Part shown: positions 7,701-16,135 of the stretch, one piece after another | How the letters are laid out: every line of letters begins with the position of its first letter | How positions within the stretch are numbered: the first letter of the stretch is position 1 | From: Candidatus Nitrosopumilus sp. | Lineage (GTDB): Archaea; Thermoproteota; Nitrososphaeria; Nitrososphaerales; Nitrosopumilaceae | Length of the DNA stretch: 63,461 nucleotides | Direction of reading: 5' to 3' | Assembly: GCA_003702495.1 (NCBI GenBank) | Contig: REGH01000003.1 | Location: 1 to 63,461, forward strand | Position numbers and translations under genes: made by a program | The notes under the pieces: generated by a model | Seen by the model: only the letters and a program-made list of their open reading frames with translations | Told to the model about the DNA's origin: nothing | The model's database searches: none

Positions 7701-9158
7701 ATGTATCGTTCACGTCTTGGAAATGATTTGAGTGATATTACTTTAGATTATGTTTCATCCATTGATGATGATAATGCAATCGCTTTTTATGACATTGTTG
7801 GAAGTCAAGCTCATGCTCTGATGTTATATCAACAAAACATAATCACAAAAAATGATGCAAAAAAGATCCTTTCTTCTTTGGAGAGTTTAAAAGATGAAAC
7901 ATTTGATTCCTCATCAGGTGCTGAAGATATTCATGAATTGATTGAAGCACTCGTAATCAAACAAGCTGGAATGGCCAGTGGCGGTAAAATGCATACAGCA
8001 CGTTCAAGAAATGATCAAGTTGTTTTAGATATTCGAATGAAAATTAGAGATGACATCAATATTATCTGTAATTGCCTCTTAGATACTATCGAAGCACTAG
8101 TTTCTGTGGCTAAAAATCACCAAAAAACCATTATGCCGCTTTACACTCATCTTCAACAAGCTCAAGCTGGCTTATTCTCTCATTATCTTCTTGCACATGC
8201 GGATGTTTTATCAAGAGACTTTCAAAGACTCTATGGAACATTTGAAAGAATTAACCAAAGTCCATTAGGAGCAGGACCTGTTGGCGGAACAAGTATCCCA
8301 ATTGATAGACATAGCACTGCAAAGATGCTGGGATTCGATGATGTAGTTGAAAATTCAATTGATGCAACTAGTACTCGTGACTTTGTAGCAGAATACGTTT
8401 CAATGATCTCAATTTTGATGACTAACCTAAGTAAAATTGCTGAAGATTTTGTAATTTGGTCTACGTCTGAATTTTCTTTTATTGAATTAGCCGATGAATT
8501 TACATCACCATCAAGTGTAATGCCTCAAAAGAAAAATCCTGATATCTTAGAACTAACTCGTGGAAAAACAGCTGAAGTAATTGGAAATCTTACTGCAATT
8601 CTAACTACTGTTAAAGGATTAGCATCTGGTTACGGACGTGACTTGCAACAAATAAAATCTTCAATTTGGTCCACATCAAAAATTTCAATAAATGCACTTT
8701 TAATTTTCAAATCAATGCTTCTTACTTTGAAAGTAAATGAAAAACAAATGAAAAAAGTGACAGAATCTAGTAATCTTATTGCATTAGATATTGCAGAAAA
8801 GTTAGTTAAAGAAGGAATACCCTTTCGTGTAACTCATAAAATTGCTGGCTCTTTGGTTCAGTTGGCACATTTATCAAAAAAACCAATTTCAAAACTTACT
8901 TCATCGGATATCAAAAAATCTGTCGCTGACACAAAAGTTGATCCTAAACTAGTCTCAGAAATTATTTCTTCTATAACTGTGATATCCTCACTCAAGGAAA
9001 GAAAATCTTTTGGTTCTTCAGGATATGATGAACAAAAACGAATGATTTCAGATAGAATTAAAAAAATTAATGATTTTAGAACCAATCTTACTCATAGAGA
9101 AAATAAGATCAACTCTTCTCTTGAAGATTTGAAAAAACAAATTGATGAAATTATTTAA
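7701..9158 (+). CDS. argH: Argininosuccinate lyase
   Basis: A 485-residue enzyme of the fumarase/aspartase superfamily that splits argininosuccinate into arginine and fumarate, the last step of arginine synthesis. The superfamily signature SSVMPQKKNPD is intact near residues 271-281. The N-terminal AEDIHELIE and HTARSRNDQV segments, with the catalytic Thr-His region YTHLQQAQ, are also present. The length is close to the usual ~460. The start is leaderless from the shared TATA box. No other arg genes are adjacent. Confidence 0.97.
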   Translation: MYRSRLGNDLSDITLDYVSSIDDDNAIAFYDIVGSQAHALMLYQQNIITKNDAKKILSSLESLKDETFDSSSGAEDIHELIEALVIKQAGMASGGKMHTARSRNDQVVLDIRMKIRDDINIICNCLLDTIEALVSVAKNHQKTIMPLYTHLQQAQAGLFSHYLLAHADVLSRDFQRLYGTFERINQSPLGAGPVGGTSIPIDRHSTAKMLGFDDVVENSIDATSTRDFVAEYVSMISILMTNLSKIAEDFVIWSTSEFSFIELADEFTSPSSVMPQKKNPDILELTRGKTAEVIGNLTAILTTVKGLASGYGRDLQQIKSSIWSTSKISINALLIFKSMLLTLKVNEKQMKKVTESSNLIALDIAEKLVKEGIPFRVTHKIAGSLVQLAHLSKKPISKLTSSDIKKSVADTKVDPKLVSEIISSITVISSLKERKSFGSSGYDEQKRMISDRIKKINDFRTNLTHRENKINSSLEDLKKQIDEII

Positions 9159-9174
9159 TGAAAAAGAAAAGTAG

Positions 9175-9248
9175 CGGGTCTAAAGGGATTCGGACCCTTG
9201 ACAACCGGATTAAAAGTCCGGTGCGCTACCTGGCTGCGCCATAGACCC
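9175..9248 (-). tRNA. tRNA-Lys (TTT)
   Basis: The cloverleaf has acceptor GGGTCTA/TAGACCC, anticodon stem CCGGA/TCCGG and loop CTTTTAA, giving anticodon TTT. The discriminator is G and no CCA is encoded. The T-loop reads TCCGAAT, so position 55 is C where U (pseudouridine) is nearly universal; the T-stem AAGGG/CCCTT is perfect. No intron is seen. Confidence 0.95.
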
Positions 9249-9344
9249 TCACGAAAAATGCTTTACGTGTATAATTTAGTCTTTTACAAAATTTATTTTA
9301 GTGACAGAAACTTTTAATCTGGCAATTTGACTCAGTGAACTTGT

Positions 9345-9422
9345 GCCCTTGTAGTATAGCCCGGTCTAGAATTCGGCCCTGTCACGGCTGAGACGCGTGT
9401 TCAAATCCCGCCGAGGGCGCCA
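9345..9422 (+). tRNA. tRNA-Asp (GTC)
   Basis: The acceptor is GCCCTTG/CGAGGGC, and the anticodon stem CGGCC/GGCTG encloses loop CTGTCAC, giving anticodon GTC. Discriminator G (9419) is the aspartate identity base, and CCA is encoded (9420-9422). The T-stem is GCGTG/CCCGC, with a T52-C62 mismatch where a G-C pair is normal; the loop TTCAAAT is standard. Confidence 0.95.
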
Positions 9423-9548
9423 TCTTTTTCATTTAGTCATTATAGAACCGATCAAAATTGTTTTTTCATGATTATTCGTTCAAAAATTAATGATTTACAG
9501 TCTTTATCACAAGAATATTAAAATTCAGGCAAATTTTTGATTATTTTG

Positions 9549-10268
9549 TTGTCTGAAGAGAAAAAAGAATCTGAAGTAGAAGCAAAACCTACTGAAGATT
9601 CTACATCAGAGAAACCATCTGCTGAAGATACAGCAAAAGCAGAAGCTGCAAAAGCTGTTGAAGAGGCAAAACAAGCATCTGAAGCAACAGCAAAAGCAGA
9701 AGCTGCCGCAAAGGCCGCAGAAGAAGCTGAAAACGCTGTAAAAGAAGCTCTTGCAAAAGCACAAGCAGCAAAAGCAGAAGCTGAAGCTGCTGCTGAAGAG
9801 GAATACAAAGCAATTGCAGCTGAAGTAAAGGCAGATGCTGCAAAAGCTCCTGATTATAGCTTTAAACGACAAGGTGAGGAAATCTTTAGACGTGAAATGG
9901 GTGAACCTGAATTTTGGTTAGAAAAAGAAGATCGTTTCCCACGACCGATTCTTACTGCAGAACAACAAGAATCCCTTACATTAAAAGCAGAAACTCCTCA
10001 GGATCAAACTCCTGCATATGTTCCTGAACATGTACTTAGTCCCGAATTCGAAGGAAAATCAAATTATGAACGTGGTGTAGGGGAAATTCTAGAAGTTGCA
10101 AAATTAAAACTTGAAACATTAAAAAATTATCCTGATGCATCTGAAAAAGAAATTAAAGATTTAGAAGATGAAATTACTTATTTGGAATCATTGCATGAAA
10201 ATTACTTTATTGGCATGAATGTATTTAGAACAGCTCATGGTGGAAGAAGCAAAATAACAGCTAAATGA
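9549..10268 (+). CDS. Ala/Glu/Lys-rich coiled-coil protein of unknown function
   Basis: A ~239-residue protein. TTG at 9549 (MSEEKKE) is preferred to TTG at 9537 because a TATA-like stretch lies ~29 bp upstream of it. Residues ~15-100 are a low-complexity Ala/Glu/Lys run (KAEAAAKAAEEAE-like heptads) that should form a long charged helix or coiled coil. The C-terminal half is a different, ordered-looking domain with FRREMGEPEFWLEKEDRF and a terminal FIGMNVFRTAHGGRSK. No known family was recognised. It is followed after 12 bp by the HemA-like gene and is probably co-transcribed, so a link to tetrapyrrole metabolism is possible but unproven. Confidence 0.7.
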   Translation: MSEEKKESEVEAKPTEDSTSEKPSAEDTAKAEAAKAVEEAKQASEATAKAEAAAKAAEEAENAVKEALAKAQAAKAEAEAAAEEEYKAIAAEVKADAAKAPDYSFKRQGEEIFRREMGEPEFWLEKEDRFPRPILTAEQQESLTLKAETPQDQTPAYVPEHVLSPEFEGKSNYERGVGEILEVAKLKLETLKNYPDASEKEIKDLEDEITYLESLHENYFIGMNVFRTAHGGRSKITAK

Positions 10269-10280
10269 GGATGAGATGAT

Positions 10281-11357
10281 TTGGGTAACGTAAGTTTTGA
10301 TGTAATGAATGCACGTGTGACTTTTAAAAATGTGCCAATTCACTCTTTATCAAAATTTGAGTTTGAAGATGTTGGAGCAGCATGTGAAGAATTCAAAAAA
10401 ATTCCTGGTGTTGATGAATGTATAATTATTCAAACTGCAAGTAGAGTTGAAATATTTACAGTAAGTAATGTTGAAGATGAAGATTCTCCTGATGCAAGAA
10501 GAGATGAAGCAAAAGGTCTTATCTTAAATCAAGTCAAAGACACTTGGGTATCGTTATCTTCTTTAGAACAAATAGATATTGATCATTTTGATCAAACTAT
10601 CGAAGTCTACAAAGGCAATGATGTCTATTTGCATTTATTACGCTTAGCTGCAGGACTAGATTCTTTTGTTGTAGGTAAAAAAGAAGTTTATGATGAAATT
10701 GTTCAATCTCTTGAAAAAGCAAAACAAGCAGGAACTTCTGGCAAGATTTTGAATAAATTATTTGAAAGTGTTATTAGATTAGCCACAAAAATGAGAGATG
10801 CTACTGGAATAGAAAAAGATGTTATCTCTCTTGGTGATGTTGCAGTCAAATTAGTTGATGAAAAAGCAGGTTTGGATTCAAAAAAGAAGGTATTGTTAAT
10901 GGGAACTGGTGAATCTGCAGCACAAGTTGCAAAGACACTCAATAAGAAAGAAGTTCCTTATGATGTTGCCAGCAGAACCCTTGATAGGGCTACGGGCTTT
11001 TCAACAGTTGTCGGTGGAACTCCTGTTAATTTTGATGATGCGTTGGCAGGTTTAGACAAGTATGATATTGTCTTTGTTGCTACAACTGCAGACTATTTCA
11101 TAATCACTCATGAGAGAATACGATTGGTTATGGAGGAAAAGAAGAAAGGTACTCTTATCATGGATATTTCAGAACCAAGAGCTGTAAATGAGGACATCAC
11201 ATCCCTTCCGGGAATCAAATTGTTGTTTAGAGATCAAATTGCTGAACTCTATGAAGAAAGTGTTAAAGCTAGAAAAGGTATTGTTCCAGCAGTTGAAAAA
11301 ATTATAGATAAAGAACTACCTGTATTGTCAATTAGAATGCAAAAATTAGAAAATTAA
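10281..11357 (+). CDS. hemA: Glutamyl-tRNA reductase homologue lacking the catalytic cysteine
   Basis: A 358-residue protein colinear with glutamyl-tRNA reductase, the NADPH enzyme that makes glutamate-1-semialdehyde for haem, sirohaem and cobalamin. Recognisable parts are the N-terminal catalytic domain, HLLRLAAGLDSFVVG, the NAD-binding VLLMGTGESA (residues ~204-213) and the C-terminal dimerisation helix. However, the invariant TCNRxE active-site motif reads TASRVE (Ala53, Ser54), and the conserved GExQI reads GKKEV (132-136). Either the chemistry differs or this is a repurposed paralogue. It starts at a TTG preceded by GGATGAG, a possible ribosome-binding site. Confidence 0.85.
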   Translation: MGNVSFDVMNARVTFKNVPIHSLSKFEFEDVGAACEEFKKIPGVDECIIIQTASRVEIFTVSNVEDEDSPDARRDEAKGLILNQVKDTWVSLSSLEQIDIDHFDQTIEVYKGNDVYLHLLRLAAGLDSFVVGKKEVYDEIVQSLEKAKQAGTSGKILNKLFESVIRLATKMRDATGIEKDVISLGDVAVKLVDEKAGLDSKKKVLLMGTGESAAQVAKTLNKKEVPYDVASRTLDRATGFSTVVGGTPVNFDDALAGLDKYDIVFVATTADYFIITHERIRLVMEEKKKGTLIMDISEPRAVNEDITSLPGIKLLFRDQIAELYEESVKARKGIVPAVEKIIDKELPVLSIRMQKLEN

Positions 11358-11362
11358 TTTTC

Positions 11363-11530
11363 TTAAAGACCCTGTTTTCTAAGTAGAAACTGCATAATTG
11401 CTTCTTTTGAATAATCAATTCCATGTTCCTCTTCAGTGTGATTTCTAAAGTTTTCAATAACTTGTTCTGTCTCTCCACTGGCTACAAAATCACATTCAAA
11501 ACCATAATCTCTACACTTGAGTTCTGTCAT
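11363..11530 (-). CDS. DUF1059 family small protein
   Basis: A 55-residue protein starting MTELKCRDYGFECDF. The pattern Cys-x6-Cys followed by a GETEQVIENFRNHTEEEHG helix matches DUF1059, a short family whose Cys and His residues suggest metal binding. The ATG at 11530 is chosen because TTTTATAGTG (centre ~11556) lies 25 bp upstream; an in-frame ATG at 11581 would put the TATA box inside the gene. It ends a few bases from the convergent hemA stop and is transcribed in the same direction as the FNR paralogue. Confidence 0.75.
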   Translation of the reverse strand: MTELKCRDYGFECDFVASGETEQVIENFRNHTEEEHGIDYSKEAIMQFLLRKQGL

Positions 11531-11622
11531 ACTTATGAAAAAAAAAGATTCACTATAAAAATCCACAGGTAATGTTGACATAGTGACAACATTTCTTGAA
11601 AATATAATTTGAAGTCTATGTT

Positions 11623-12465
11623 CTATCCGTAGGATTCAAACTTGATTCCAAAACTTCCATCTGGTTTCTTTTCATGTTCTGTAACAAAACCCTGTGGTCC
11701 TAGAGAATCAATTACTCCATCAATAGTACCTTGATAACCACAAATGTAGATGATTGTATTTTCAGGAGTAATCTTTTCTCCTACCATCTCTTCTACAGGT
11801 GACATTCCCGTTTTTTTATCCGGTGCAAAGAATGATTCAACTCTGCCTACGTGACCATTCCATGATCTGTTGAAAAATTCTTTTGGTCTGCTAATGGCTG
11901 CTCTGTATCTAAAGTTCCATTGATCCCTTCCTCGTTTTTCACTTTCATTCTCCAAATCAGTAAACAGACGTTTGTAACTTAATTCATCGACATAACTTGC
12001 ACCATGTAAAACAACAACTTCTCTTTTGTCATTTGTATCATGGAAATGTTTTGCAAAAGCAACAAATGGTGCAATTCCTGTACCTCCACCAACACAGATT
12101 ACTCTTCTTTTATCTTCTTGTCCGTTTGGCAATACATCACTAATTTGTAATGCAGTTCCACTAGGATCTCCTAACCAAACTTCATCACCTACACTTGAAT
12201 AGAATAATTCTGTAGTAACTCTACCTGGTAGTGGTTTTCTTACCCATCTAATTACAAATTCAAAATAATCTCTATTTTCAGCATGTGATGCAATTGAATA
12301 TGCTCTTCTTACAATTTTTTTTTCTGCTGGTATTGGAACGCCTATTGTTAAAAATTGACCAGTCTTGTATTCTGGCATTCCTCCTTCTGGTAGTAATCTA
12401 ATGATCACAAGGTCTTCTTTTAATAATTCTCTGTAAATGACCTTGGCCTTAGTCTCACTAACCAT
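11623..12465 (-). CDS. Ferredoxin-NADP reductase-like flavoprotein, paralogue 2
   Basis: A 280-residue protein that aligns end to end with the product of 516-1361. It shares the RRAYSIASH FAD motif, WVRKPLPGR, GGGTGIAPF, the ASYVDELSYK segment, SRP-FFNRSW and the late CGYQGT motif. Differences cluster around the FAD adenosine side (LGDPSGTALQ here, LKPTGRALL there), so partner or cofactor preference may differ. Both should be cytosolic NAD(P)H-dependent flavoproteins acting on ferredoxin-like carriers. The spread of two copies ~10 kb apart, each alone, points to an old duplication rather than a tandem one. Confidence 0.85.
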   Translation of the reverse strand: MVSETKAKVIYRELLKEDLVIIRLLPEGGMPEYKTGQFLTIGVPIPAEKKIVRRAYSIASHAENRDYFEFVIRWVRKPLPGRVTTELFYSSVGDEVWLGDPSGTALQISDVLPNGQEDKRRVICVGGGTGIAPFVAFAKHFHDTNDKREVVVLHGASYVDELSYKRLFTDLENESEKRGRDQWNFRYRAAISRPKEFFNRSWNGHVGRVESFFAPDKKTGMSPVEEMVGEKITPENTIIYICGYQGTIDGVIDSLGPQGFVTEHEKKPDGSFGIKFESYG

Positions 12466-12550
12466 ACCACAAGTTTTTTCGCTACTTTGGATAAATATAT
12501 TTCTGTTAAACTTGATAAAAAAATTAATTTCTTAACGAAAAATTGAATTT

Positions 12551-13351
12551 TTATTCATTGATCTGTGACATTATTTCATCAAGAATTTTCTGATTTGCAG
12601 CTGCAATAAAAGAAACTCTCGTATCGTAGCTAAGATCTGCATCCAATGGATTTAGATTTGCATCTAACAATAAACCTCCAGCTTCTTTGACAATCAAATA
12701 ACCTGCTGCAATATCTTGAATCCTGATTTTATCTCGTAAATCGATAAAAATATCCATTAATCCTCTTGCAAACAATGCCATTTCTAGTGCATTTGCTCCA
12801 AAATGTCTTGTATGGTTATGATTTTCAAATATTGGGTAAAGTTTTTTCATTAACTCAGTCGATGCACCTGATGTGTTTATTCCAACAATTTTGTAAATTG
12901 GATCTTTGTTGTGTACTTTCATTTGTTCTTGATTGAAGTACGAACCTTTGTTTTTTGAAGCCCAATACATTTCACCATTATGCAGATTTGTGATAACTCC
13001 ATCTGTGATGGAACTAAGTTTGTTTTCTGTTGCAAAAGCTAATGAACTACAAAAGAAAGGTACTCCTCTTACTGCATTTGCAGAACCATCAATTGCATCC
13101 ATTATTACAAAGCCTTTTGGCTCTTTTGATAATTCAACTCTCCCACATTCTTCACCTAAAACGATACATGGAAAATTAATTTCTCTTAAAAAATCTAGAA
13201 CTGTTTTTTCAGCAATAATGTCTATGTTTCTTGAAATATCTCCACCTGCTCCTCTTCCAAAATCTCCAGCAGCATGTTCAGTTCCTGCAATATCTTTTAC
13301 ATTTTGATAAATCTTGTTTGAAACTTCACGAAGAATTTCAATAACTTCCAT
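12551..13351 (-). CDS. Inositol monophosphatase family sugar phosphatase (archaeal FBPase/IMPase type)
   Basis: A 266-residue member of the Li-sensitive phosphatase superfamily. GEECG (metal-1 Glu), MDAIDGSANAVRG (the DPxDGT-like metal loop, here DAIDGS) and the C-terminal IQDIAAGYLIVKEAGG (the WD-x-AAG-like motif) mark the metal sites. Archaeal members often hydrolyse both inositol-1-phosphate and fructose-1,6-bisphosphate. With the pentose phosphate and enolase genes elsewhere in the window, a gluconeogenic role is reasonable. The substrate remains undecided because inositol-containing lipids are also possible. Confidence 0.85.
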   Translation of the reverse strand: MEVIEILREVSNKIYQNVKDIAGTEHAAGDFGRGAGGDISRNIDIIAEKTVLDFLREINFPCIVLGEECGRVELSKEPKGFVIMDAIDGSANAVRGVPFFCSSLAFATENKLSSITDGVITNLHNGEMYWASKNKGSYFNQEQMKVHNKDPIYKIVGINTSGASTELMKKLYPIFENHNHTRHFGANALEMALFARGLMDIFIDLRDKIRIQDIAAGYLIVKEAGGLLLDANLNPLDADLSYDTRVSFIAAANQKILDEIMSQINE

Positions 13352-13433
13352 GAGAAAATATACTTGATTCGTAATTTAAGTGAAGAAAATTTTTGTTTTG
13401 AAAGCATAAATAACAACACATTGAATTTTGATT

Positions 13434-14555
13434 GTGAGTGGAAAAGACGAATCAATTTTTAGTAAAAGTGCTTTAATGGGAACAAAACCTGGAAAACAAA
13501 TCATCAAACAGGGTTTATTCAAATCAAAGGGATTCAAATTATTTAATCAATACAAGCAAGAGGCTGAAGATGCATTTCCTACATTTGCAGAAAGATTTGC
13601 AAAAAATCTATTTGAACAAATTAAGACTGATCAATCTCCAAATACAACTCAACAACAATTTGCTGAAGAAGTAGGTTCTACTGAAATTATTTTGAATGCA
13701 TCTGAAATTGAGCCTATAAAATCAAAACTACAAGATTTTGACACCTTACACGATAGAGTACTTAGAATTTTAAATTCTAATTTTGTTAAAATGACATTTC
13801 CTGTTTTTAATGGTCTTTTTGATGCATCTACAGATTATTTCAAAGACGACCCAAACACCACAATGAGAGAAGATATTGTTGATGGTCACATTATTGCAAT
13901 TGATCTTAGTGAACCAATGGATAGAATTGTGGATAAAGATGAAGATTTGGAATACTTGGACGATTACAAATTGATGAATCCGTATATTTTGAAACTTGCA
14001 AGAGAAAAAATTTCAAAGGGTGGGGAAGATGTACTAAAAGAATTTGAAGAAGGTTTCAAACAAGCAAGAATTGGACAATATCTTGATACAAAATTAAAAG
14101 ATAAGCCTACTGAAATTACTGAAGAAGAATTAATTGAAAGTTACAAAAAATATCGTTCTGTTATGGGAACTGCCGGTAGAAACATGGCTCTAAATCGTGC
14201 ACCTTTAGCTGACATTTTTTACACTGGAATGGCAAAAGCTGCAGAATCTGTAGGATGTGGAAATGAAATTGAAGATAGCATTAGGGATAGAGCTGCAAAA
14301 ATTCCTTCTTGGCCATTATTTTATTCATTAAAAATGAATGATGCAAAACGTGGATTTGAAGAAACAATGAAACATAGCGAATCCTATTTGAAAGAAGCAA
14401 GAGATGCACTAGAAAAATTACCCGATAATTTCTCACATACCAAATTTTTAGAATTCCTATTTCTTACTGTAGAACATTATAATCAATTCTGGTATAAGAA
14501 ATTGCAAGAAGAAAACATCTGGTCAGATTTGAACAAAAATCTTCCAAGAAAGTGA
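13434..14555 (+). CDS. Conserved protein of unknown function coupled to rfcL
   Basis: A ~373-residue soluble protein, mostly charged helices, not recognised as any known family. GTG at 13434 (MSGKDESIFSK) is preferred over TTG at 13428 because a TATA element CATAAATAAC (centre ~13409) lies 25 bp upstream. No membrane span or Cys cluster is seen. Residues near the C-terminus, such as HSESYLKEARDALEKLP and FLTVEHYNQFWY, look like a helical bundle. Its stop overlaps the GTG of rfcL as GTGA, so the two are translationally coupled and may act in the same replication process. Confidence 0.7.
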   Translation: MSGKDESIFSKSALMGTKPGKQIIKQGLFKSKGFKLFNQYKQEAEDAFPTFAERFAKNLFEQIKTDQSPNTTQQQFAEEVGSTEIILNASEIEPIKSKLQDFDTLHDRVLRILNSNFVKMTFPVFNGLFDASTDYFKDDPNTTMREDIVDGHIIAIDLSEPMDRIVDKDEDLEYLDDYKLMNPYILKLAREKISKGGEDVLKEFEEGFKQARIGQYLDTKLKDKPTEITEEELIESYKKYRSVMGTAGRNMALNRAPLADIFYTGMAKAAESVGCGNEIEDSIRDRAAKIPSWPLFYSLKMNDAKRGFEETMKHSESYLKEARDALEKLPDNFSHTKFLEFLFLTVEHYNQFWYKKLQEENIWSDLNKNLPRK

Positions 14556-15721
14556 TAAAATTGATGTGGTCTGAAAAATACCGACCTCAGAATATTTCTG
14601 ACATGGTTGGAAATGAAGAATCTCGCGCTGCAATCATGGAATGGTTTGTTAAATGGAAAAAAGGTACAAAACCTCTCCTTTTAGTTGGCCCTCCTGGAAT
14701 AGGGAAAACTACAATGGCCTTTCTTGTAGCCAAAAAATTTGGCTATGATATGATTGGGCTTAATGCAAGTGATGTTAGAAGTAAATCCAGAATTAATGAG
14801 ATTCTTACTCCTGTATTGGGAAACGTAAGCGTTCTTGGAACTCCAATGATATTTGTTGATGAGGTAGATGGAATTCATGGTCGTGGAGATTATGGTGGTG
14901 TGGCGGCACTAGTTGATATTCTAAAAGAACCAACTGTTCCAATCATCCTTGCTGCAAACGATGACACATCTGATAAAATGAAAAATATCAAAAAAGCTGT
15001 CAAAACAATTTCTTTCAAAAAAATTCCACCACGTCTACTTCGAGTTTATCTGGAAAATGTTTTGAAAAAAGAAAATGCAAAACTTAGTCCTGGTTCTTTA
15101 ATCAAAGTAATTGACAAGTCTAGAGGTGACATACGTTCGATGATTAATTTGACACAATCAATGGTTACAGGATTTAATCCACAAACAGAAACAACATTTG
15201 AAAATATTCATGTTGAAGATGGTGTTAATGCATTTTTCAAATCAAAATCTGTTGAGGAAGCTAGAGGTGTTTTGTATTCAATGCAAATTGATCCTAGAGA
15301 AAAAATTAATGCATTTTACTCTAGCATTGTTACGAGTAATTTGGATACTGAAACACTTGCAAAATATTTGGAAATAATTTCTGAAGCTGACATGCTATAT
15401 GGAAAAATTGTTAGAACACAAAATTGGAGATTACTAAGATATCTTAATGATATTTTGATTAAACTTTATCAAAATGATGATAGAGTTAGATATGCACAAT
15501 ACAATCTTTCGTGGCCTTTACTCAATAGAATTCGTTGGGATGGAGCAAAAATAAAATCGCTTTCTTCTATTATGGCAAAAAAATTACATTTGTCATCTAG
15601 TGCATTTGTTACCTTTGGATTACCTTTTGTTTTATTTTGTATAAAAAATAATTCATTAGAGTTGGAACTAGAAGAAACGTTTAGTGATATTATTGAAAAG
15701 GAGATTGAACTGATACAATGA
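14552..15721 (+). CDS. rfcL: Replication factor C large subunit
   Basis: A 385-389-residue AAA+ clamp-loader subunit that, with RFC small, opens PCNA at primer-template junctions. It begins WSEKYRPQ (RFC box), with Walker A GPPGIGKTT, Walker B FVDEVDG and the arginine-rich sensor region DIRSMIN. Translation may start at GTG 14552 (overlapping the upstream stop) or ATG 14564 (MWSEKYRP); the latter better matches the family. It is shorter than many archaeal RfcL proteins (~450-500) and ends without an obvious PCNA-interacting QxxLxxFF peptide. The next gene overlaps its stop by four bases. Confidence 0.92.
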   Translation: MIKLMWSEKYRPQNISDMVGNEESRAAIMEWFVKWKKGTKPLLLVGPPGIGKTTMAFLVAKKFGYDMIGLNASDVRSKSRINEILTPVLGNVSVLGTPMIFVDEVDGIHGRGDYGGVAALVDILKEPTVPIILAANDDTSDKMKNIKKAVKTISFKKIPPRLLRVYLENVLKKENAKLSPGSLIKVIDKSRGDIRSMINLTQSMVTGFNPQTETTFENIHVEDGVNAFFKSKSVEEARGVLYSMQIDPREKINAFYSSIVTSNLDTETLAKYLEIISEADMLYGKIVRTQNWRLLRYLNDILIKLYQNDDRVRYAQYNLSWPLLNRIRWDGAKIKSLSSIMAKKLHLSSSAFVTFGLPFVLFCIKNNSLELELEETFSDIIEKEIELIQ

Positions 15722-16029
15722 GTTGGAGAAAAATACCTATGAAGTTCCCTGGAACTTGTATTGTATGCAATGAAAAAATTGAAATTAATGAAATTGGTCT
15801 GTGGGCAAAAGGACTTGGGGTAAAGCATGAAAAATGTGCTGAAGTTCATGAACTACAGTGTATAGTTTGTGGTGGTTCAGCTGGATGCGAACAATGTGAA
15901 TTTCAGGAAAGCTGTGATATTCCAAACGTCTCTCAATTCTGTATATGTAAAAAATGTAGTGAAAAAACCCACACCTTTGCCTCCTACCAAAAAGCTACTA
16001 ACAAAAAATTTCCAATTATTAACTCATAA
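15718..16029 (+). CDS. Cys-rich zinc-binding protein of unknown function
   Basis: A 103-residue protein with CIVC-x22-C, CIVCGG, CEQC, and CIC-x2-C clusters, altogether enough cysteines and histidines for two or three zinc or Fe-S sites. The first part (KFPGTCIVCNEKIEINEIGLW) resembles zinc fingers that read nucleic acid. Its ATG overlaps the rfcL stop (ATGA), so it belongs to the same operon as the unknown 373-residue protein and RfcL. No name is warranted. A replication or repair accessory role is an inference from coupling only. Confidence 0.7.
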   Translation: MSWRKIPMKFPGTCIVCNEKIEINEIGLWAKGLGVKHEKCAEVHELQCIVCGGSAGCEQCEFQESCDIPNVSQFCICKKCSEKTHTFASYQKATNKKFPIINS

Positions 16030-16135
16030 TTTTCTAAAATTCTTAAATTTCTACATGGTATTTTCTAAAAAAATTAGATAGAAATTTCTTCAAACTAAAT
16101 TAATATAGGAAATCATTTTTGACTAGATAACTGCT

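Noticed and set aside
9601-9843. Triplet-like CAG/TTC repeats as an unstable repeat array
   Set aside because: The repeats are imperfect, codon-level Ala/Glu/Lys bias within a coding region, not a simple tandem array.
9518-9872. Antisense Ala/Ser-, Leu- and Cys/Phe-rich ORFs opposite the coiled-coil gene
   Set aside because: Mirror frames of the GCA/GAA-rich low-complexity coding repeat; only the plus-strand frame continues into a normal domain.
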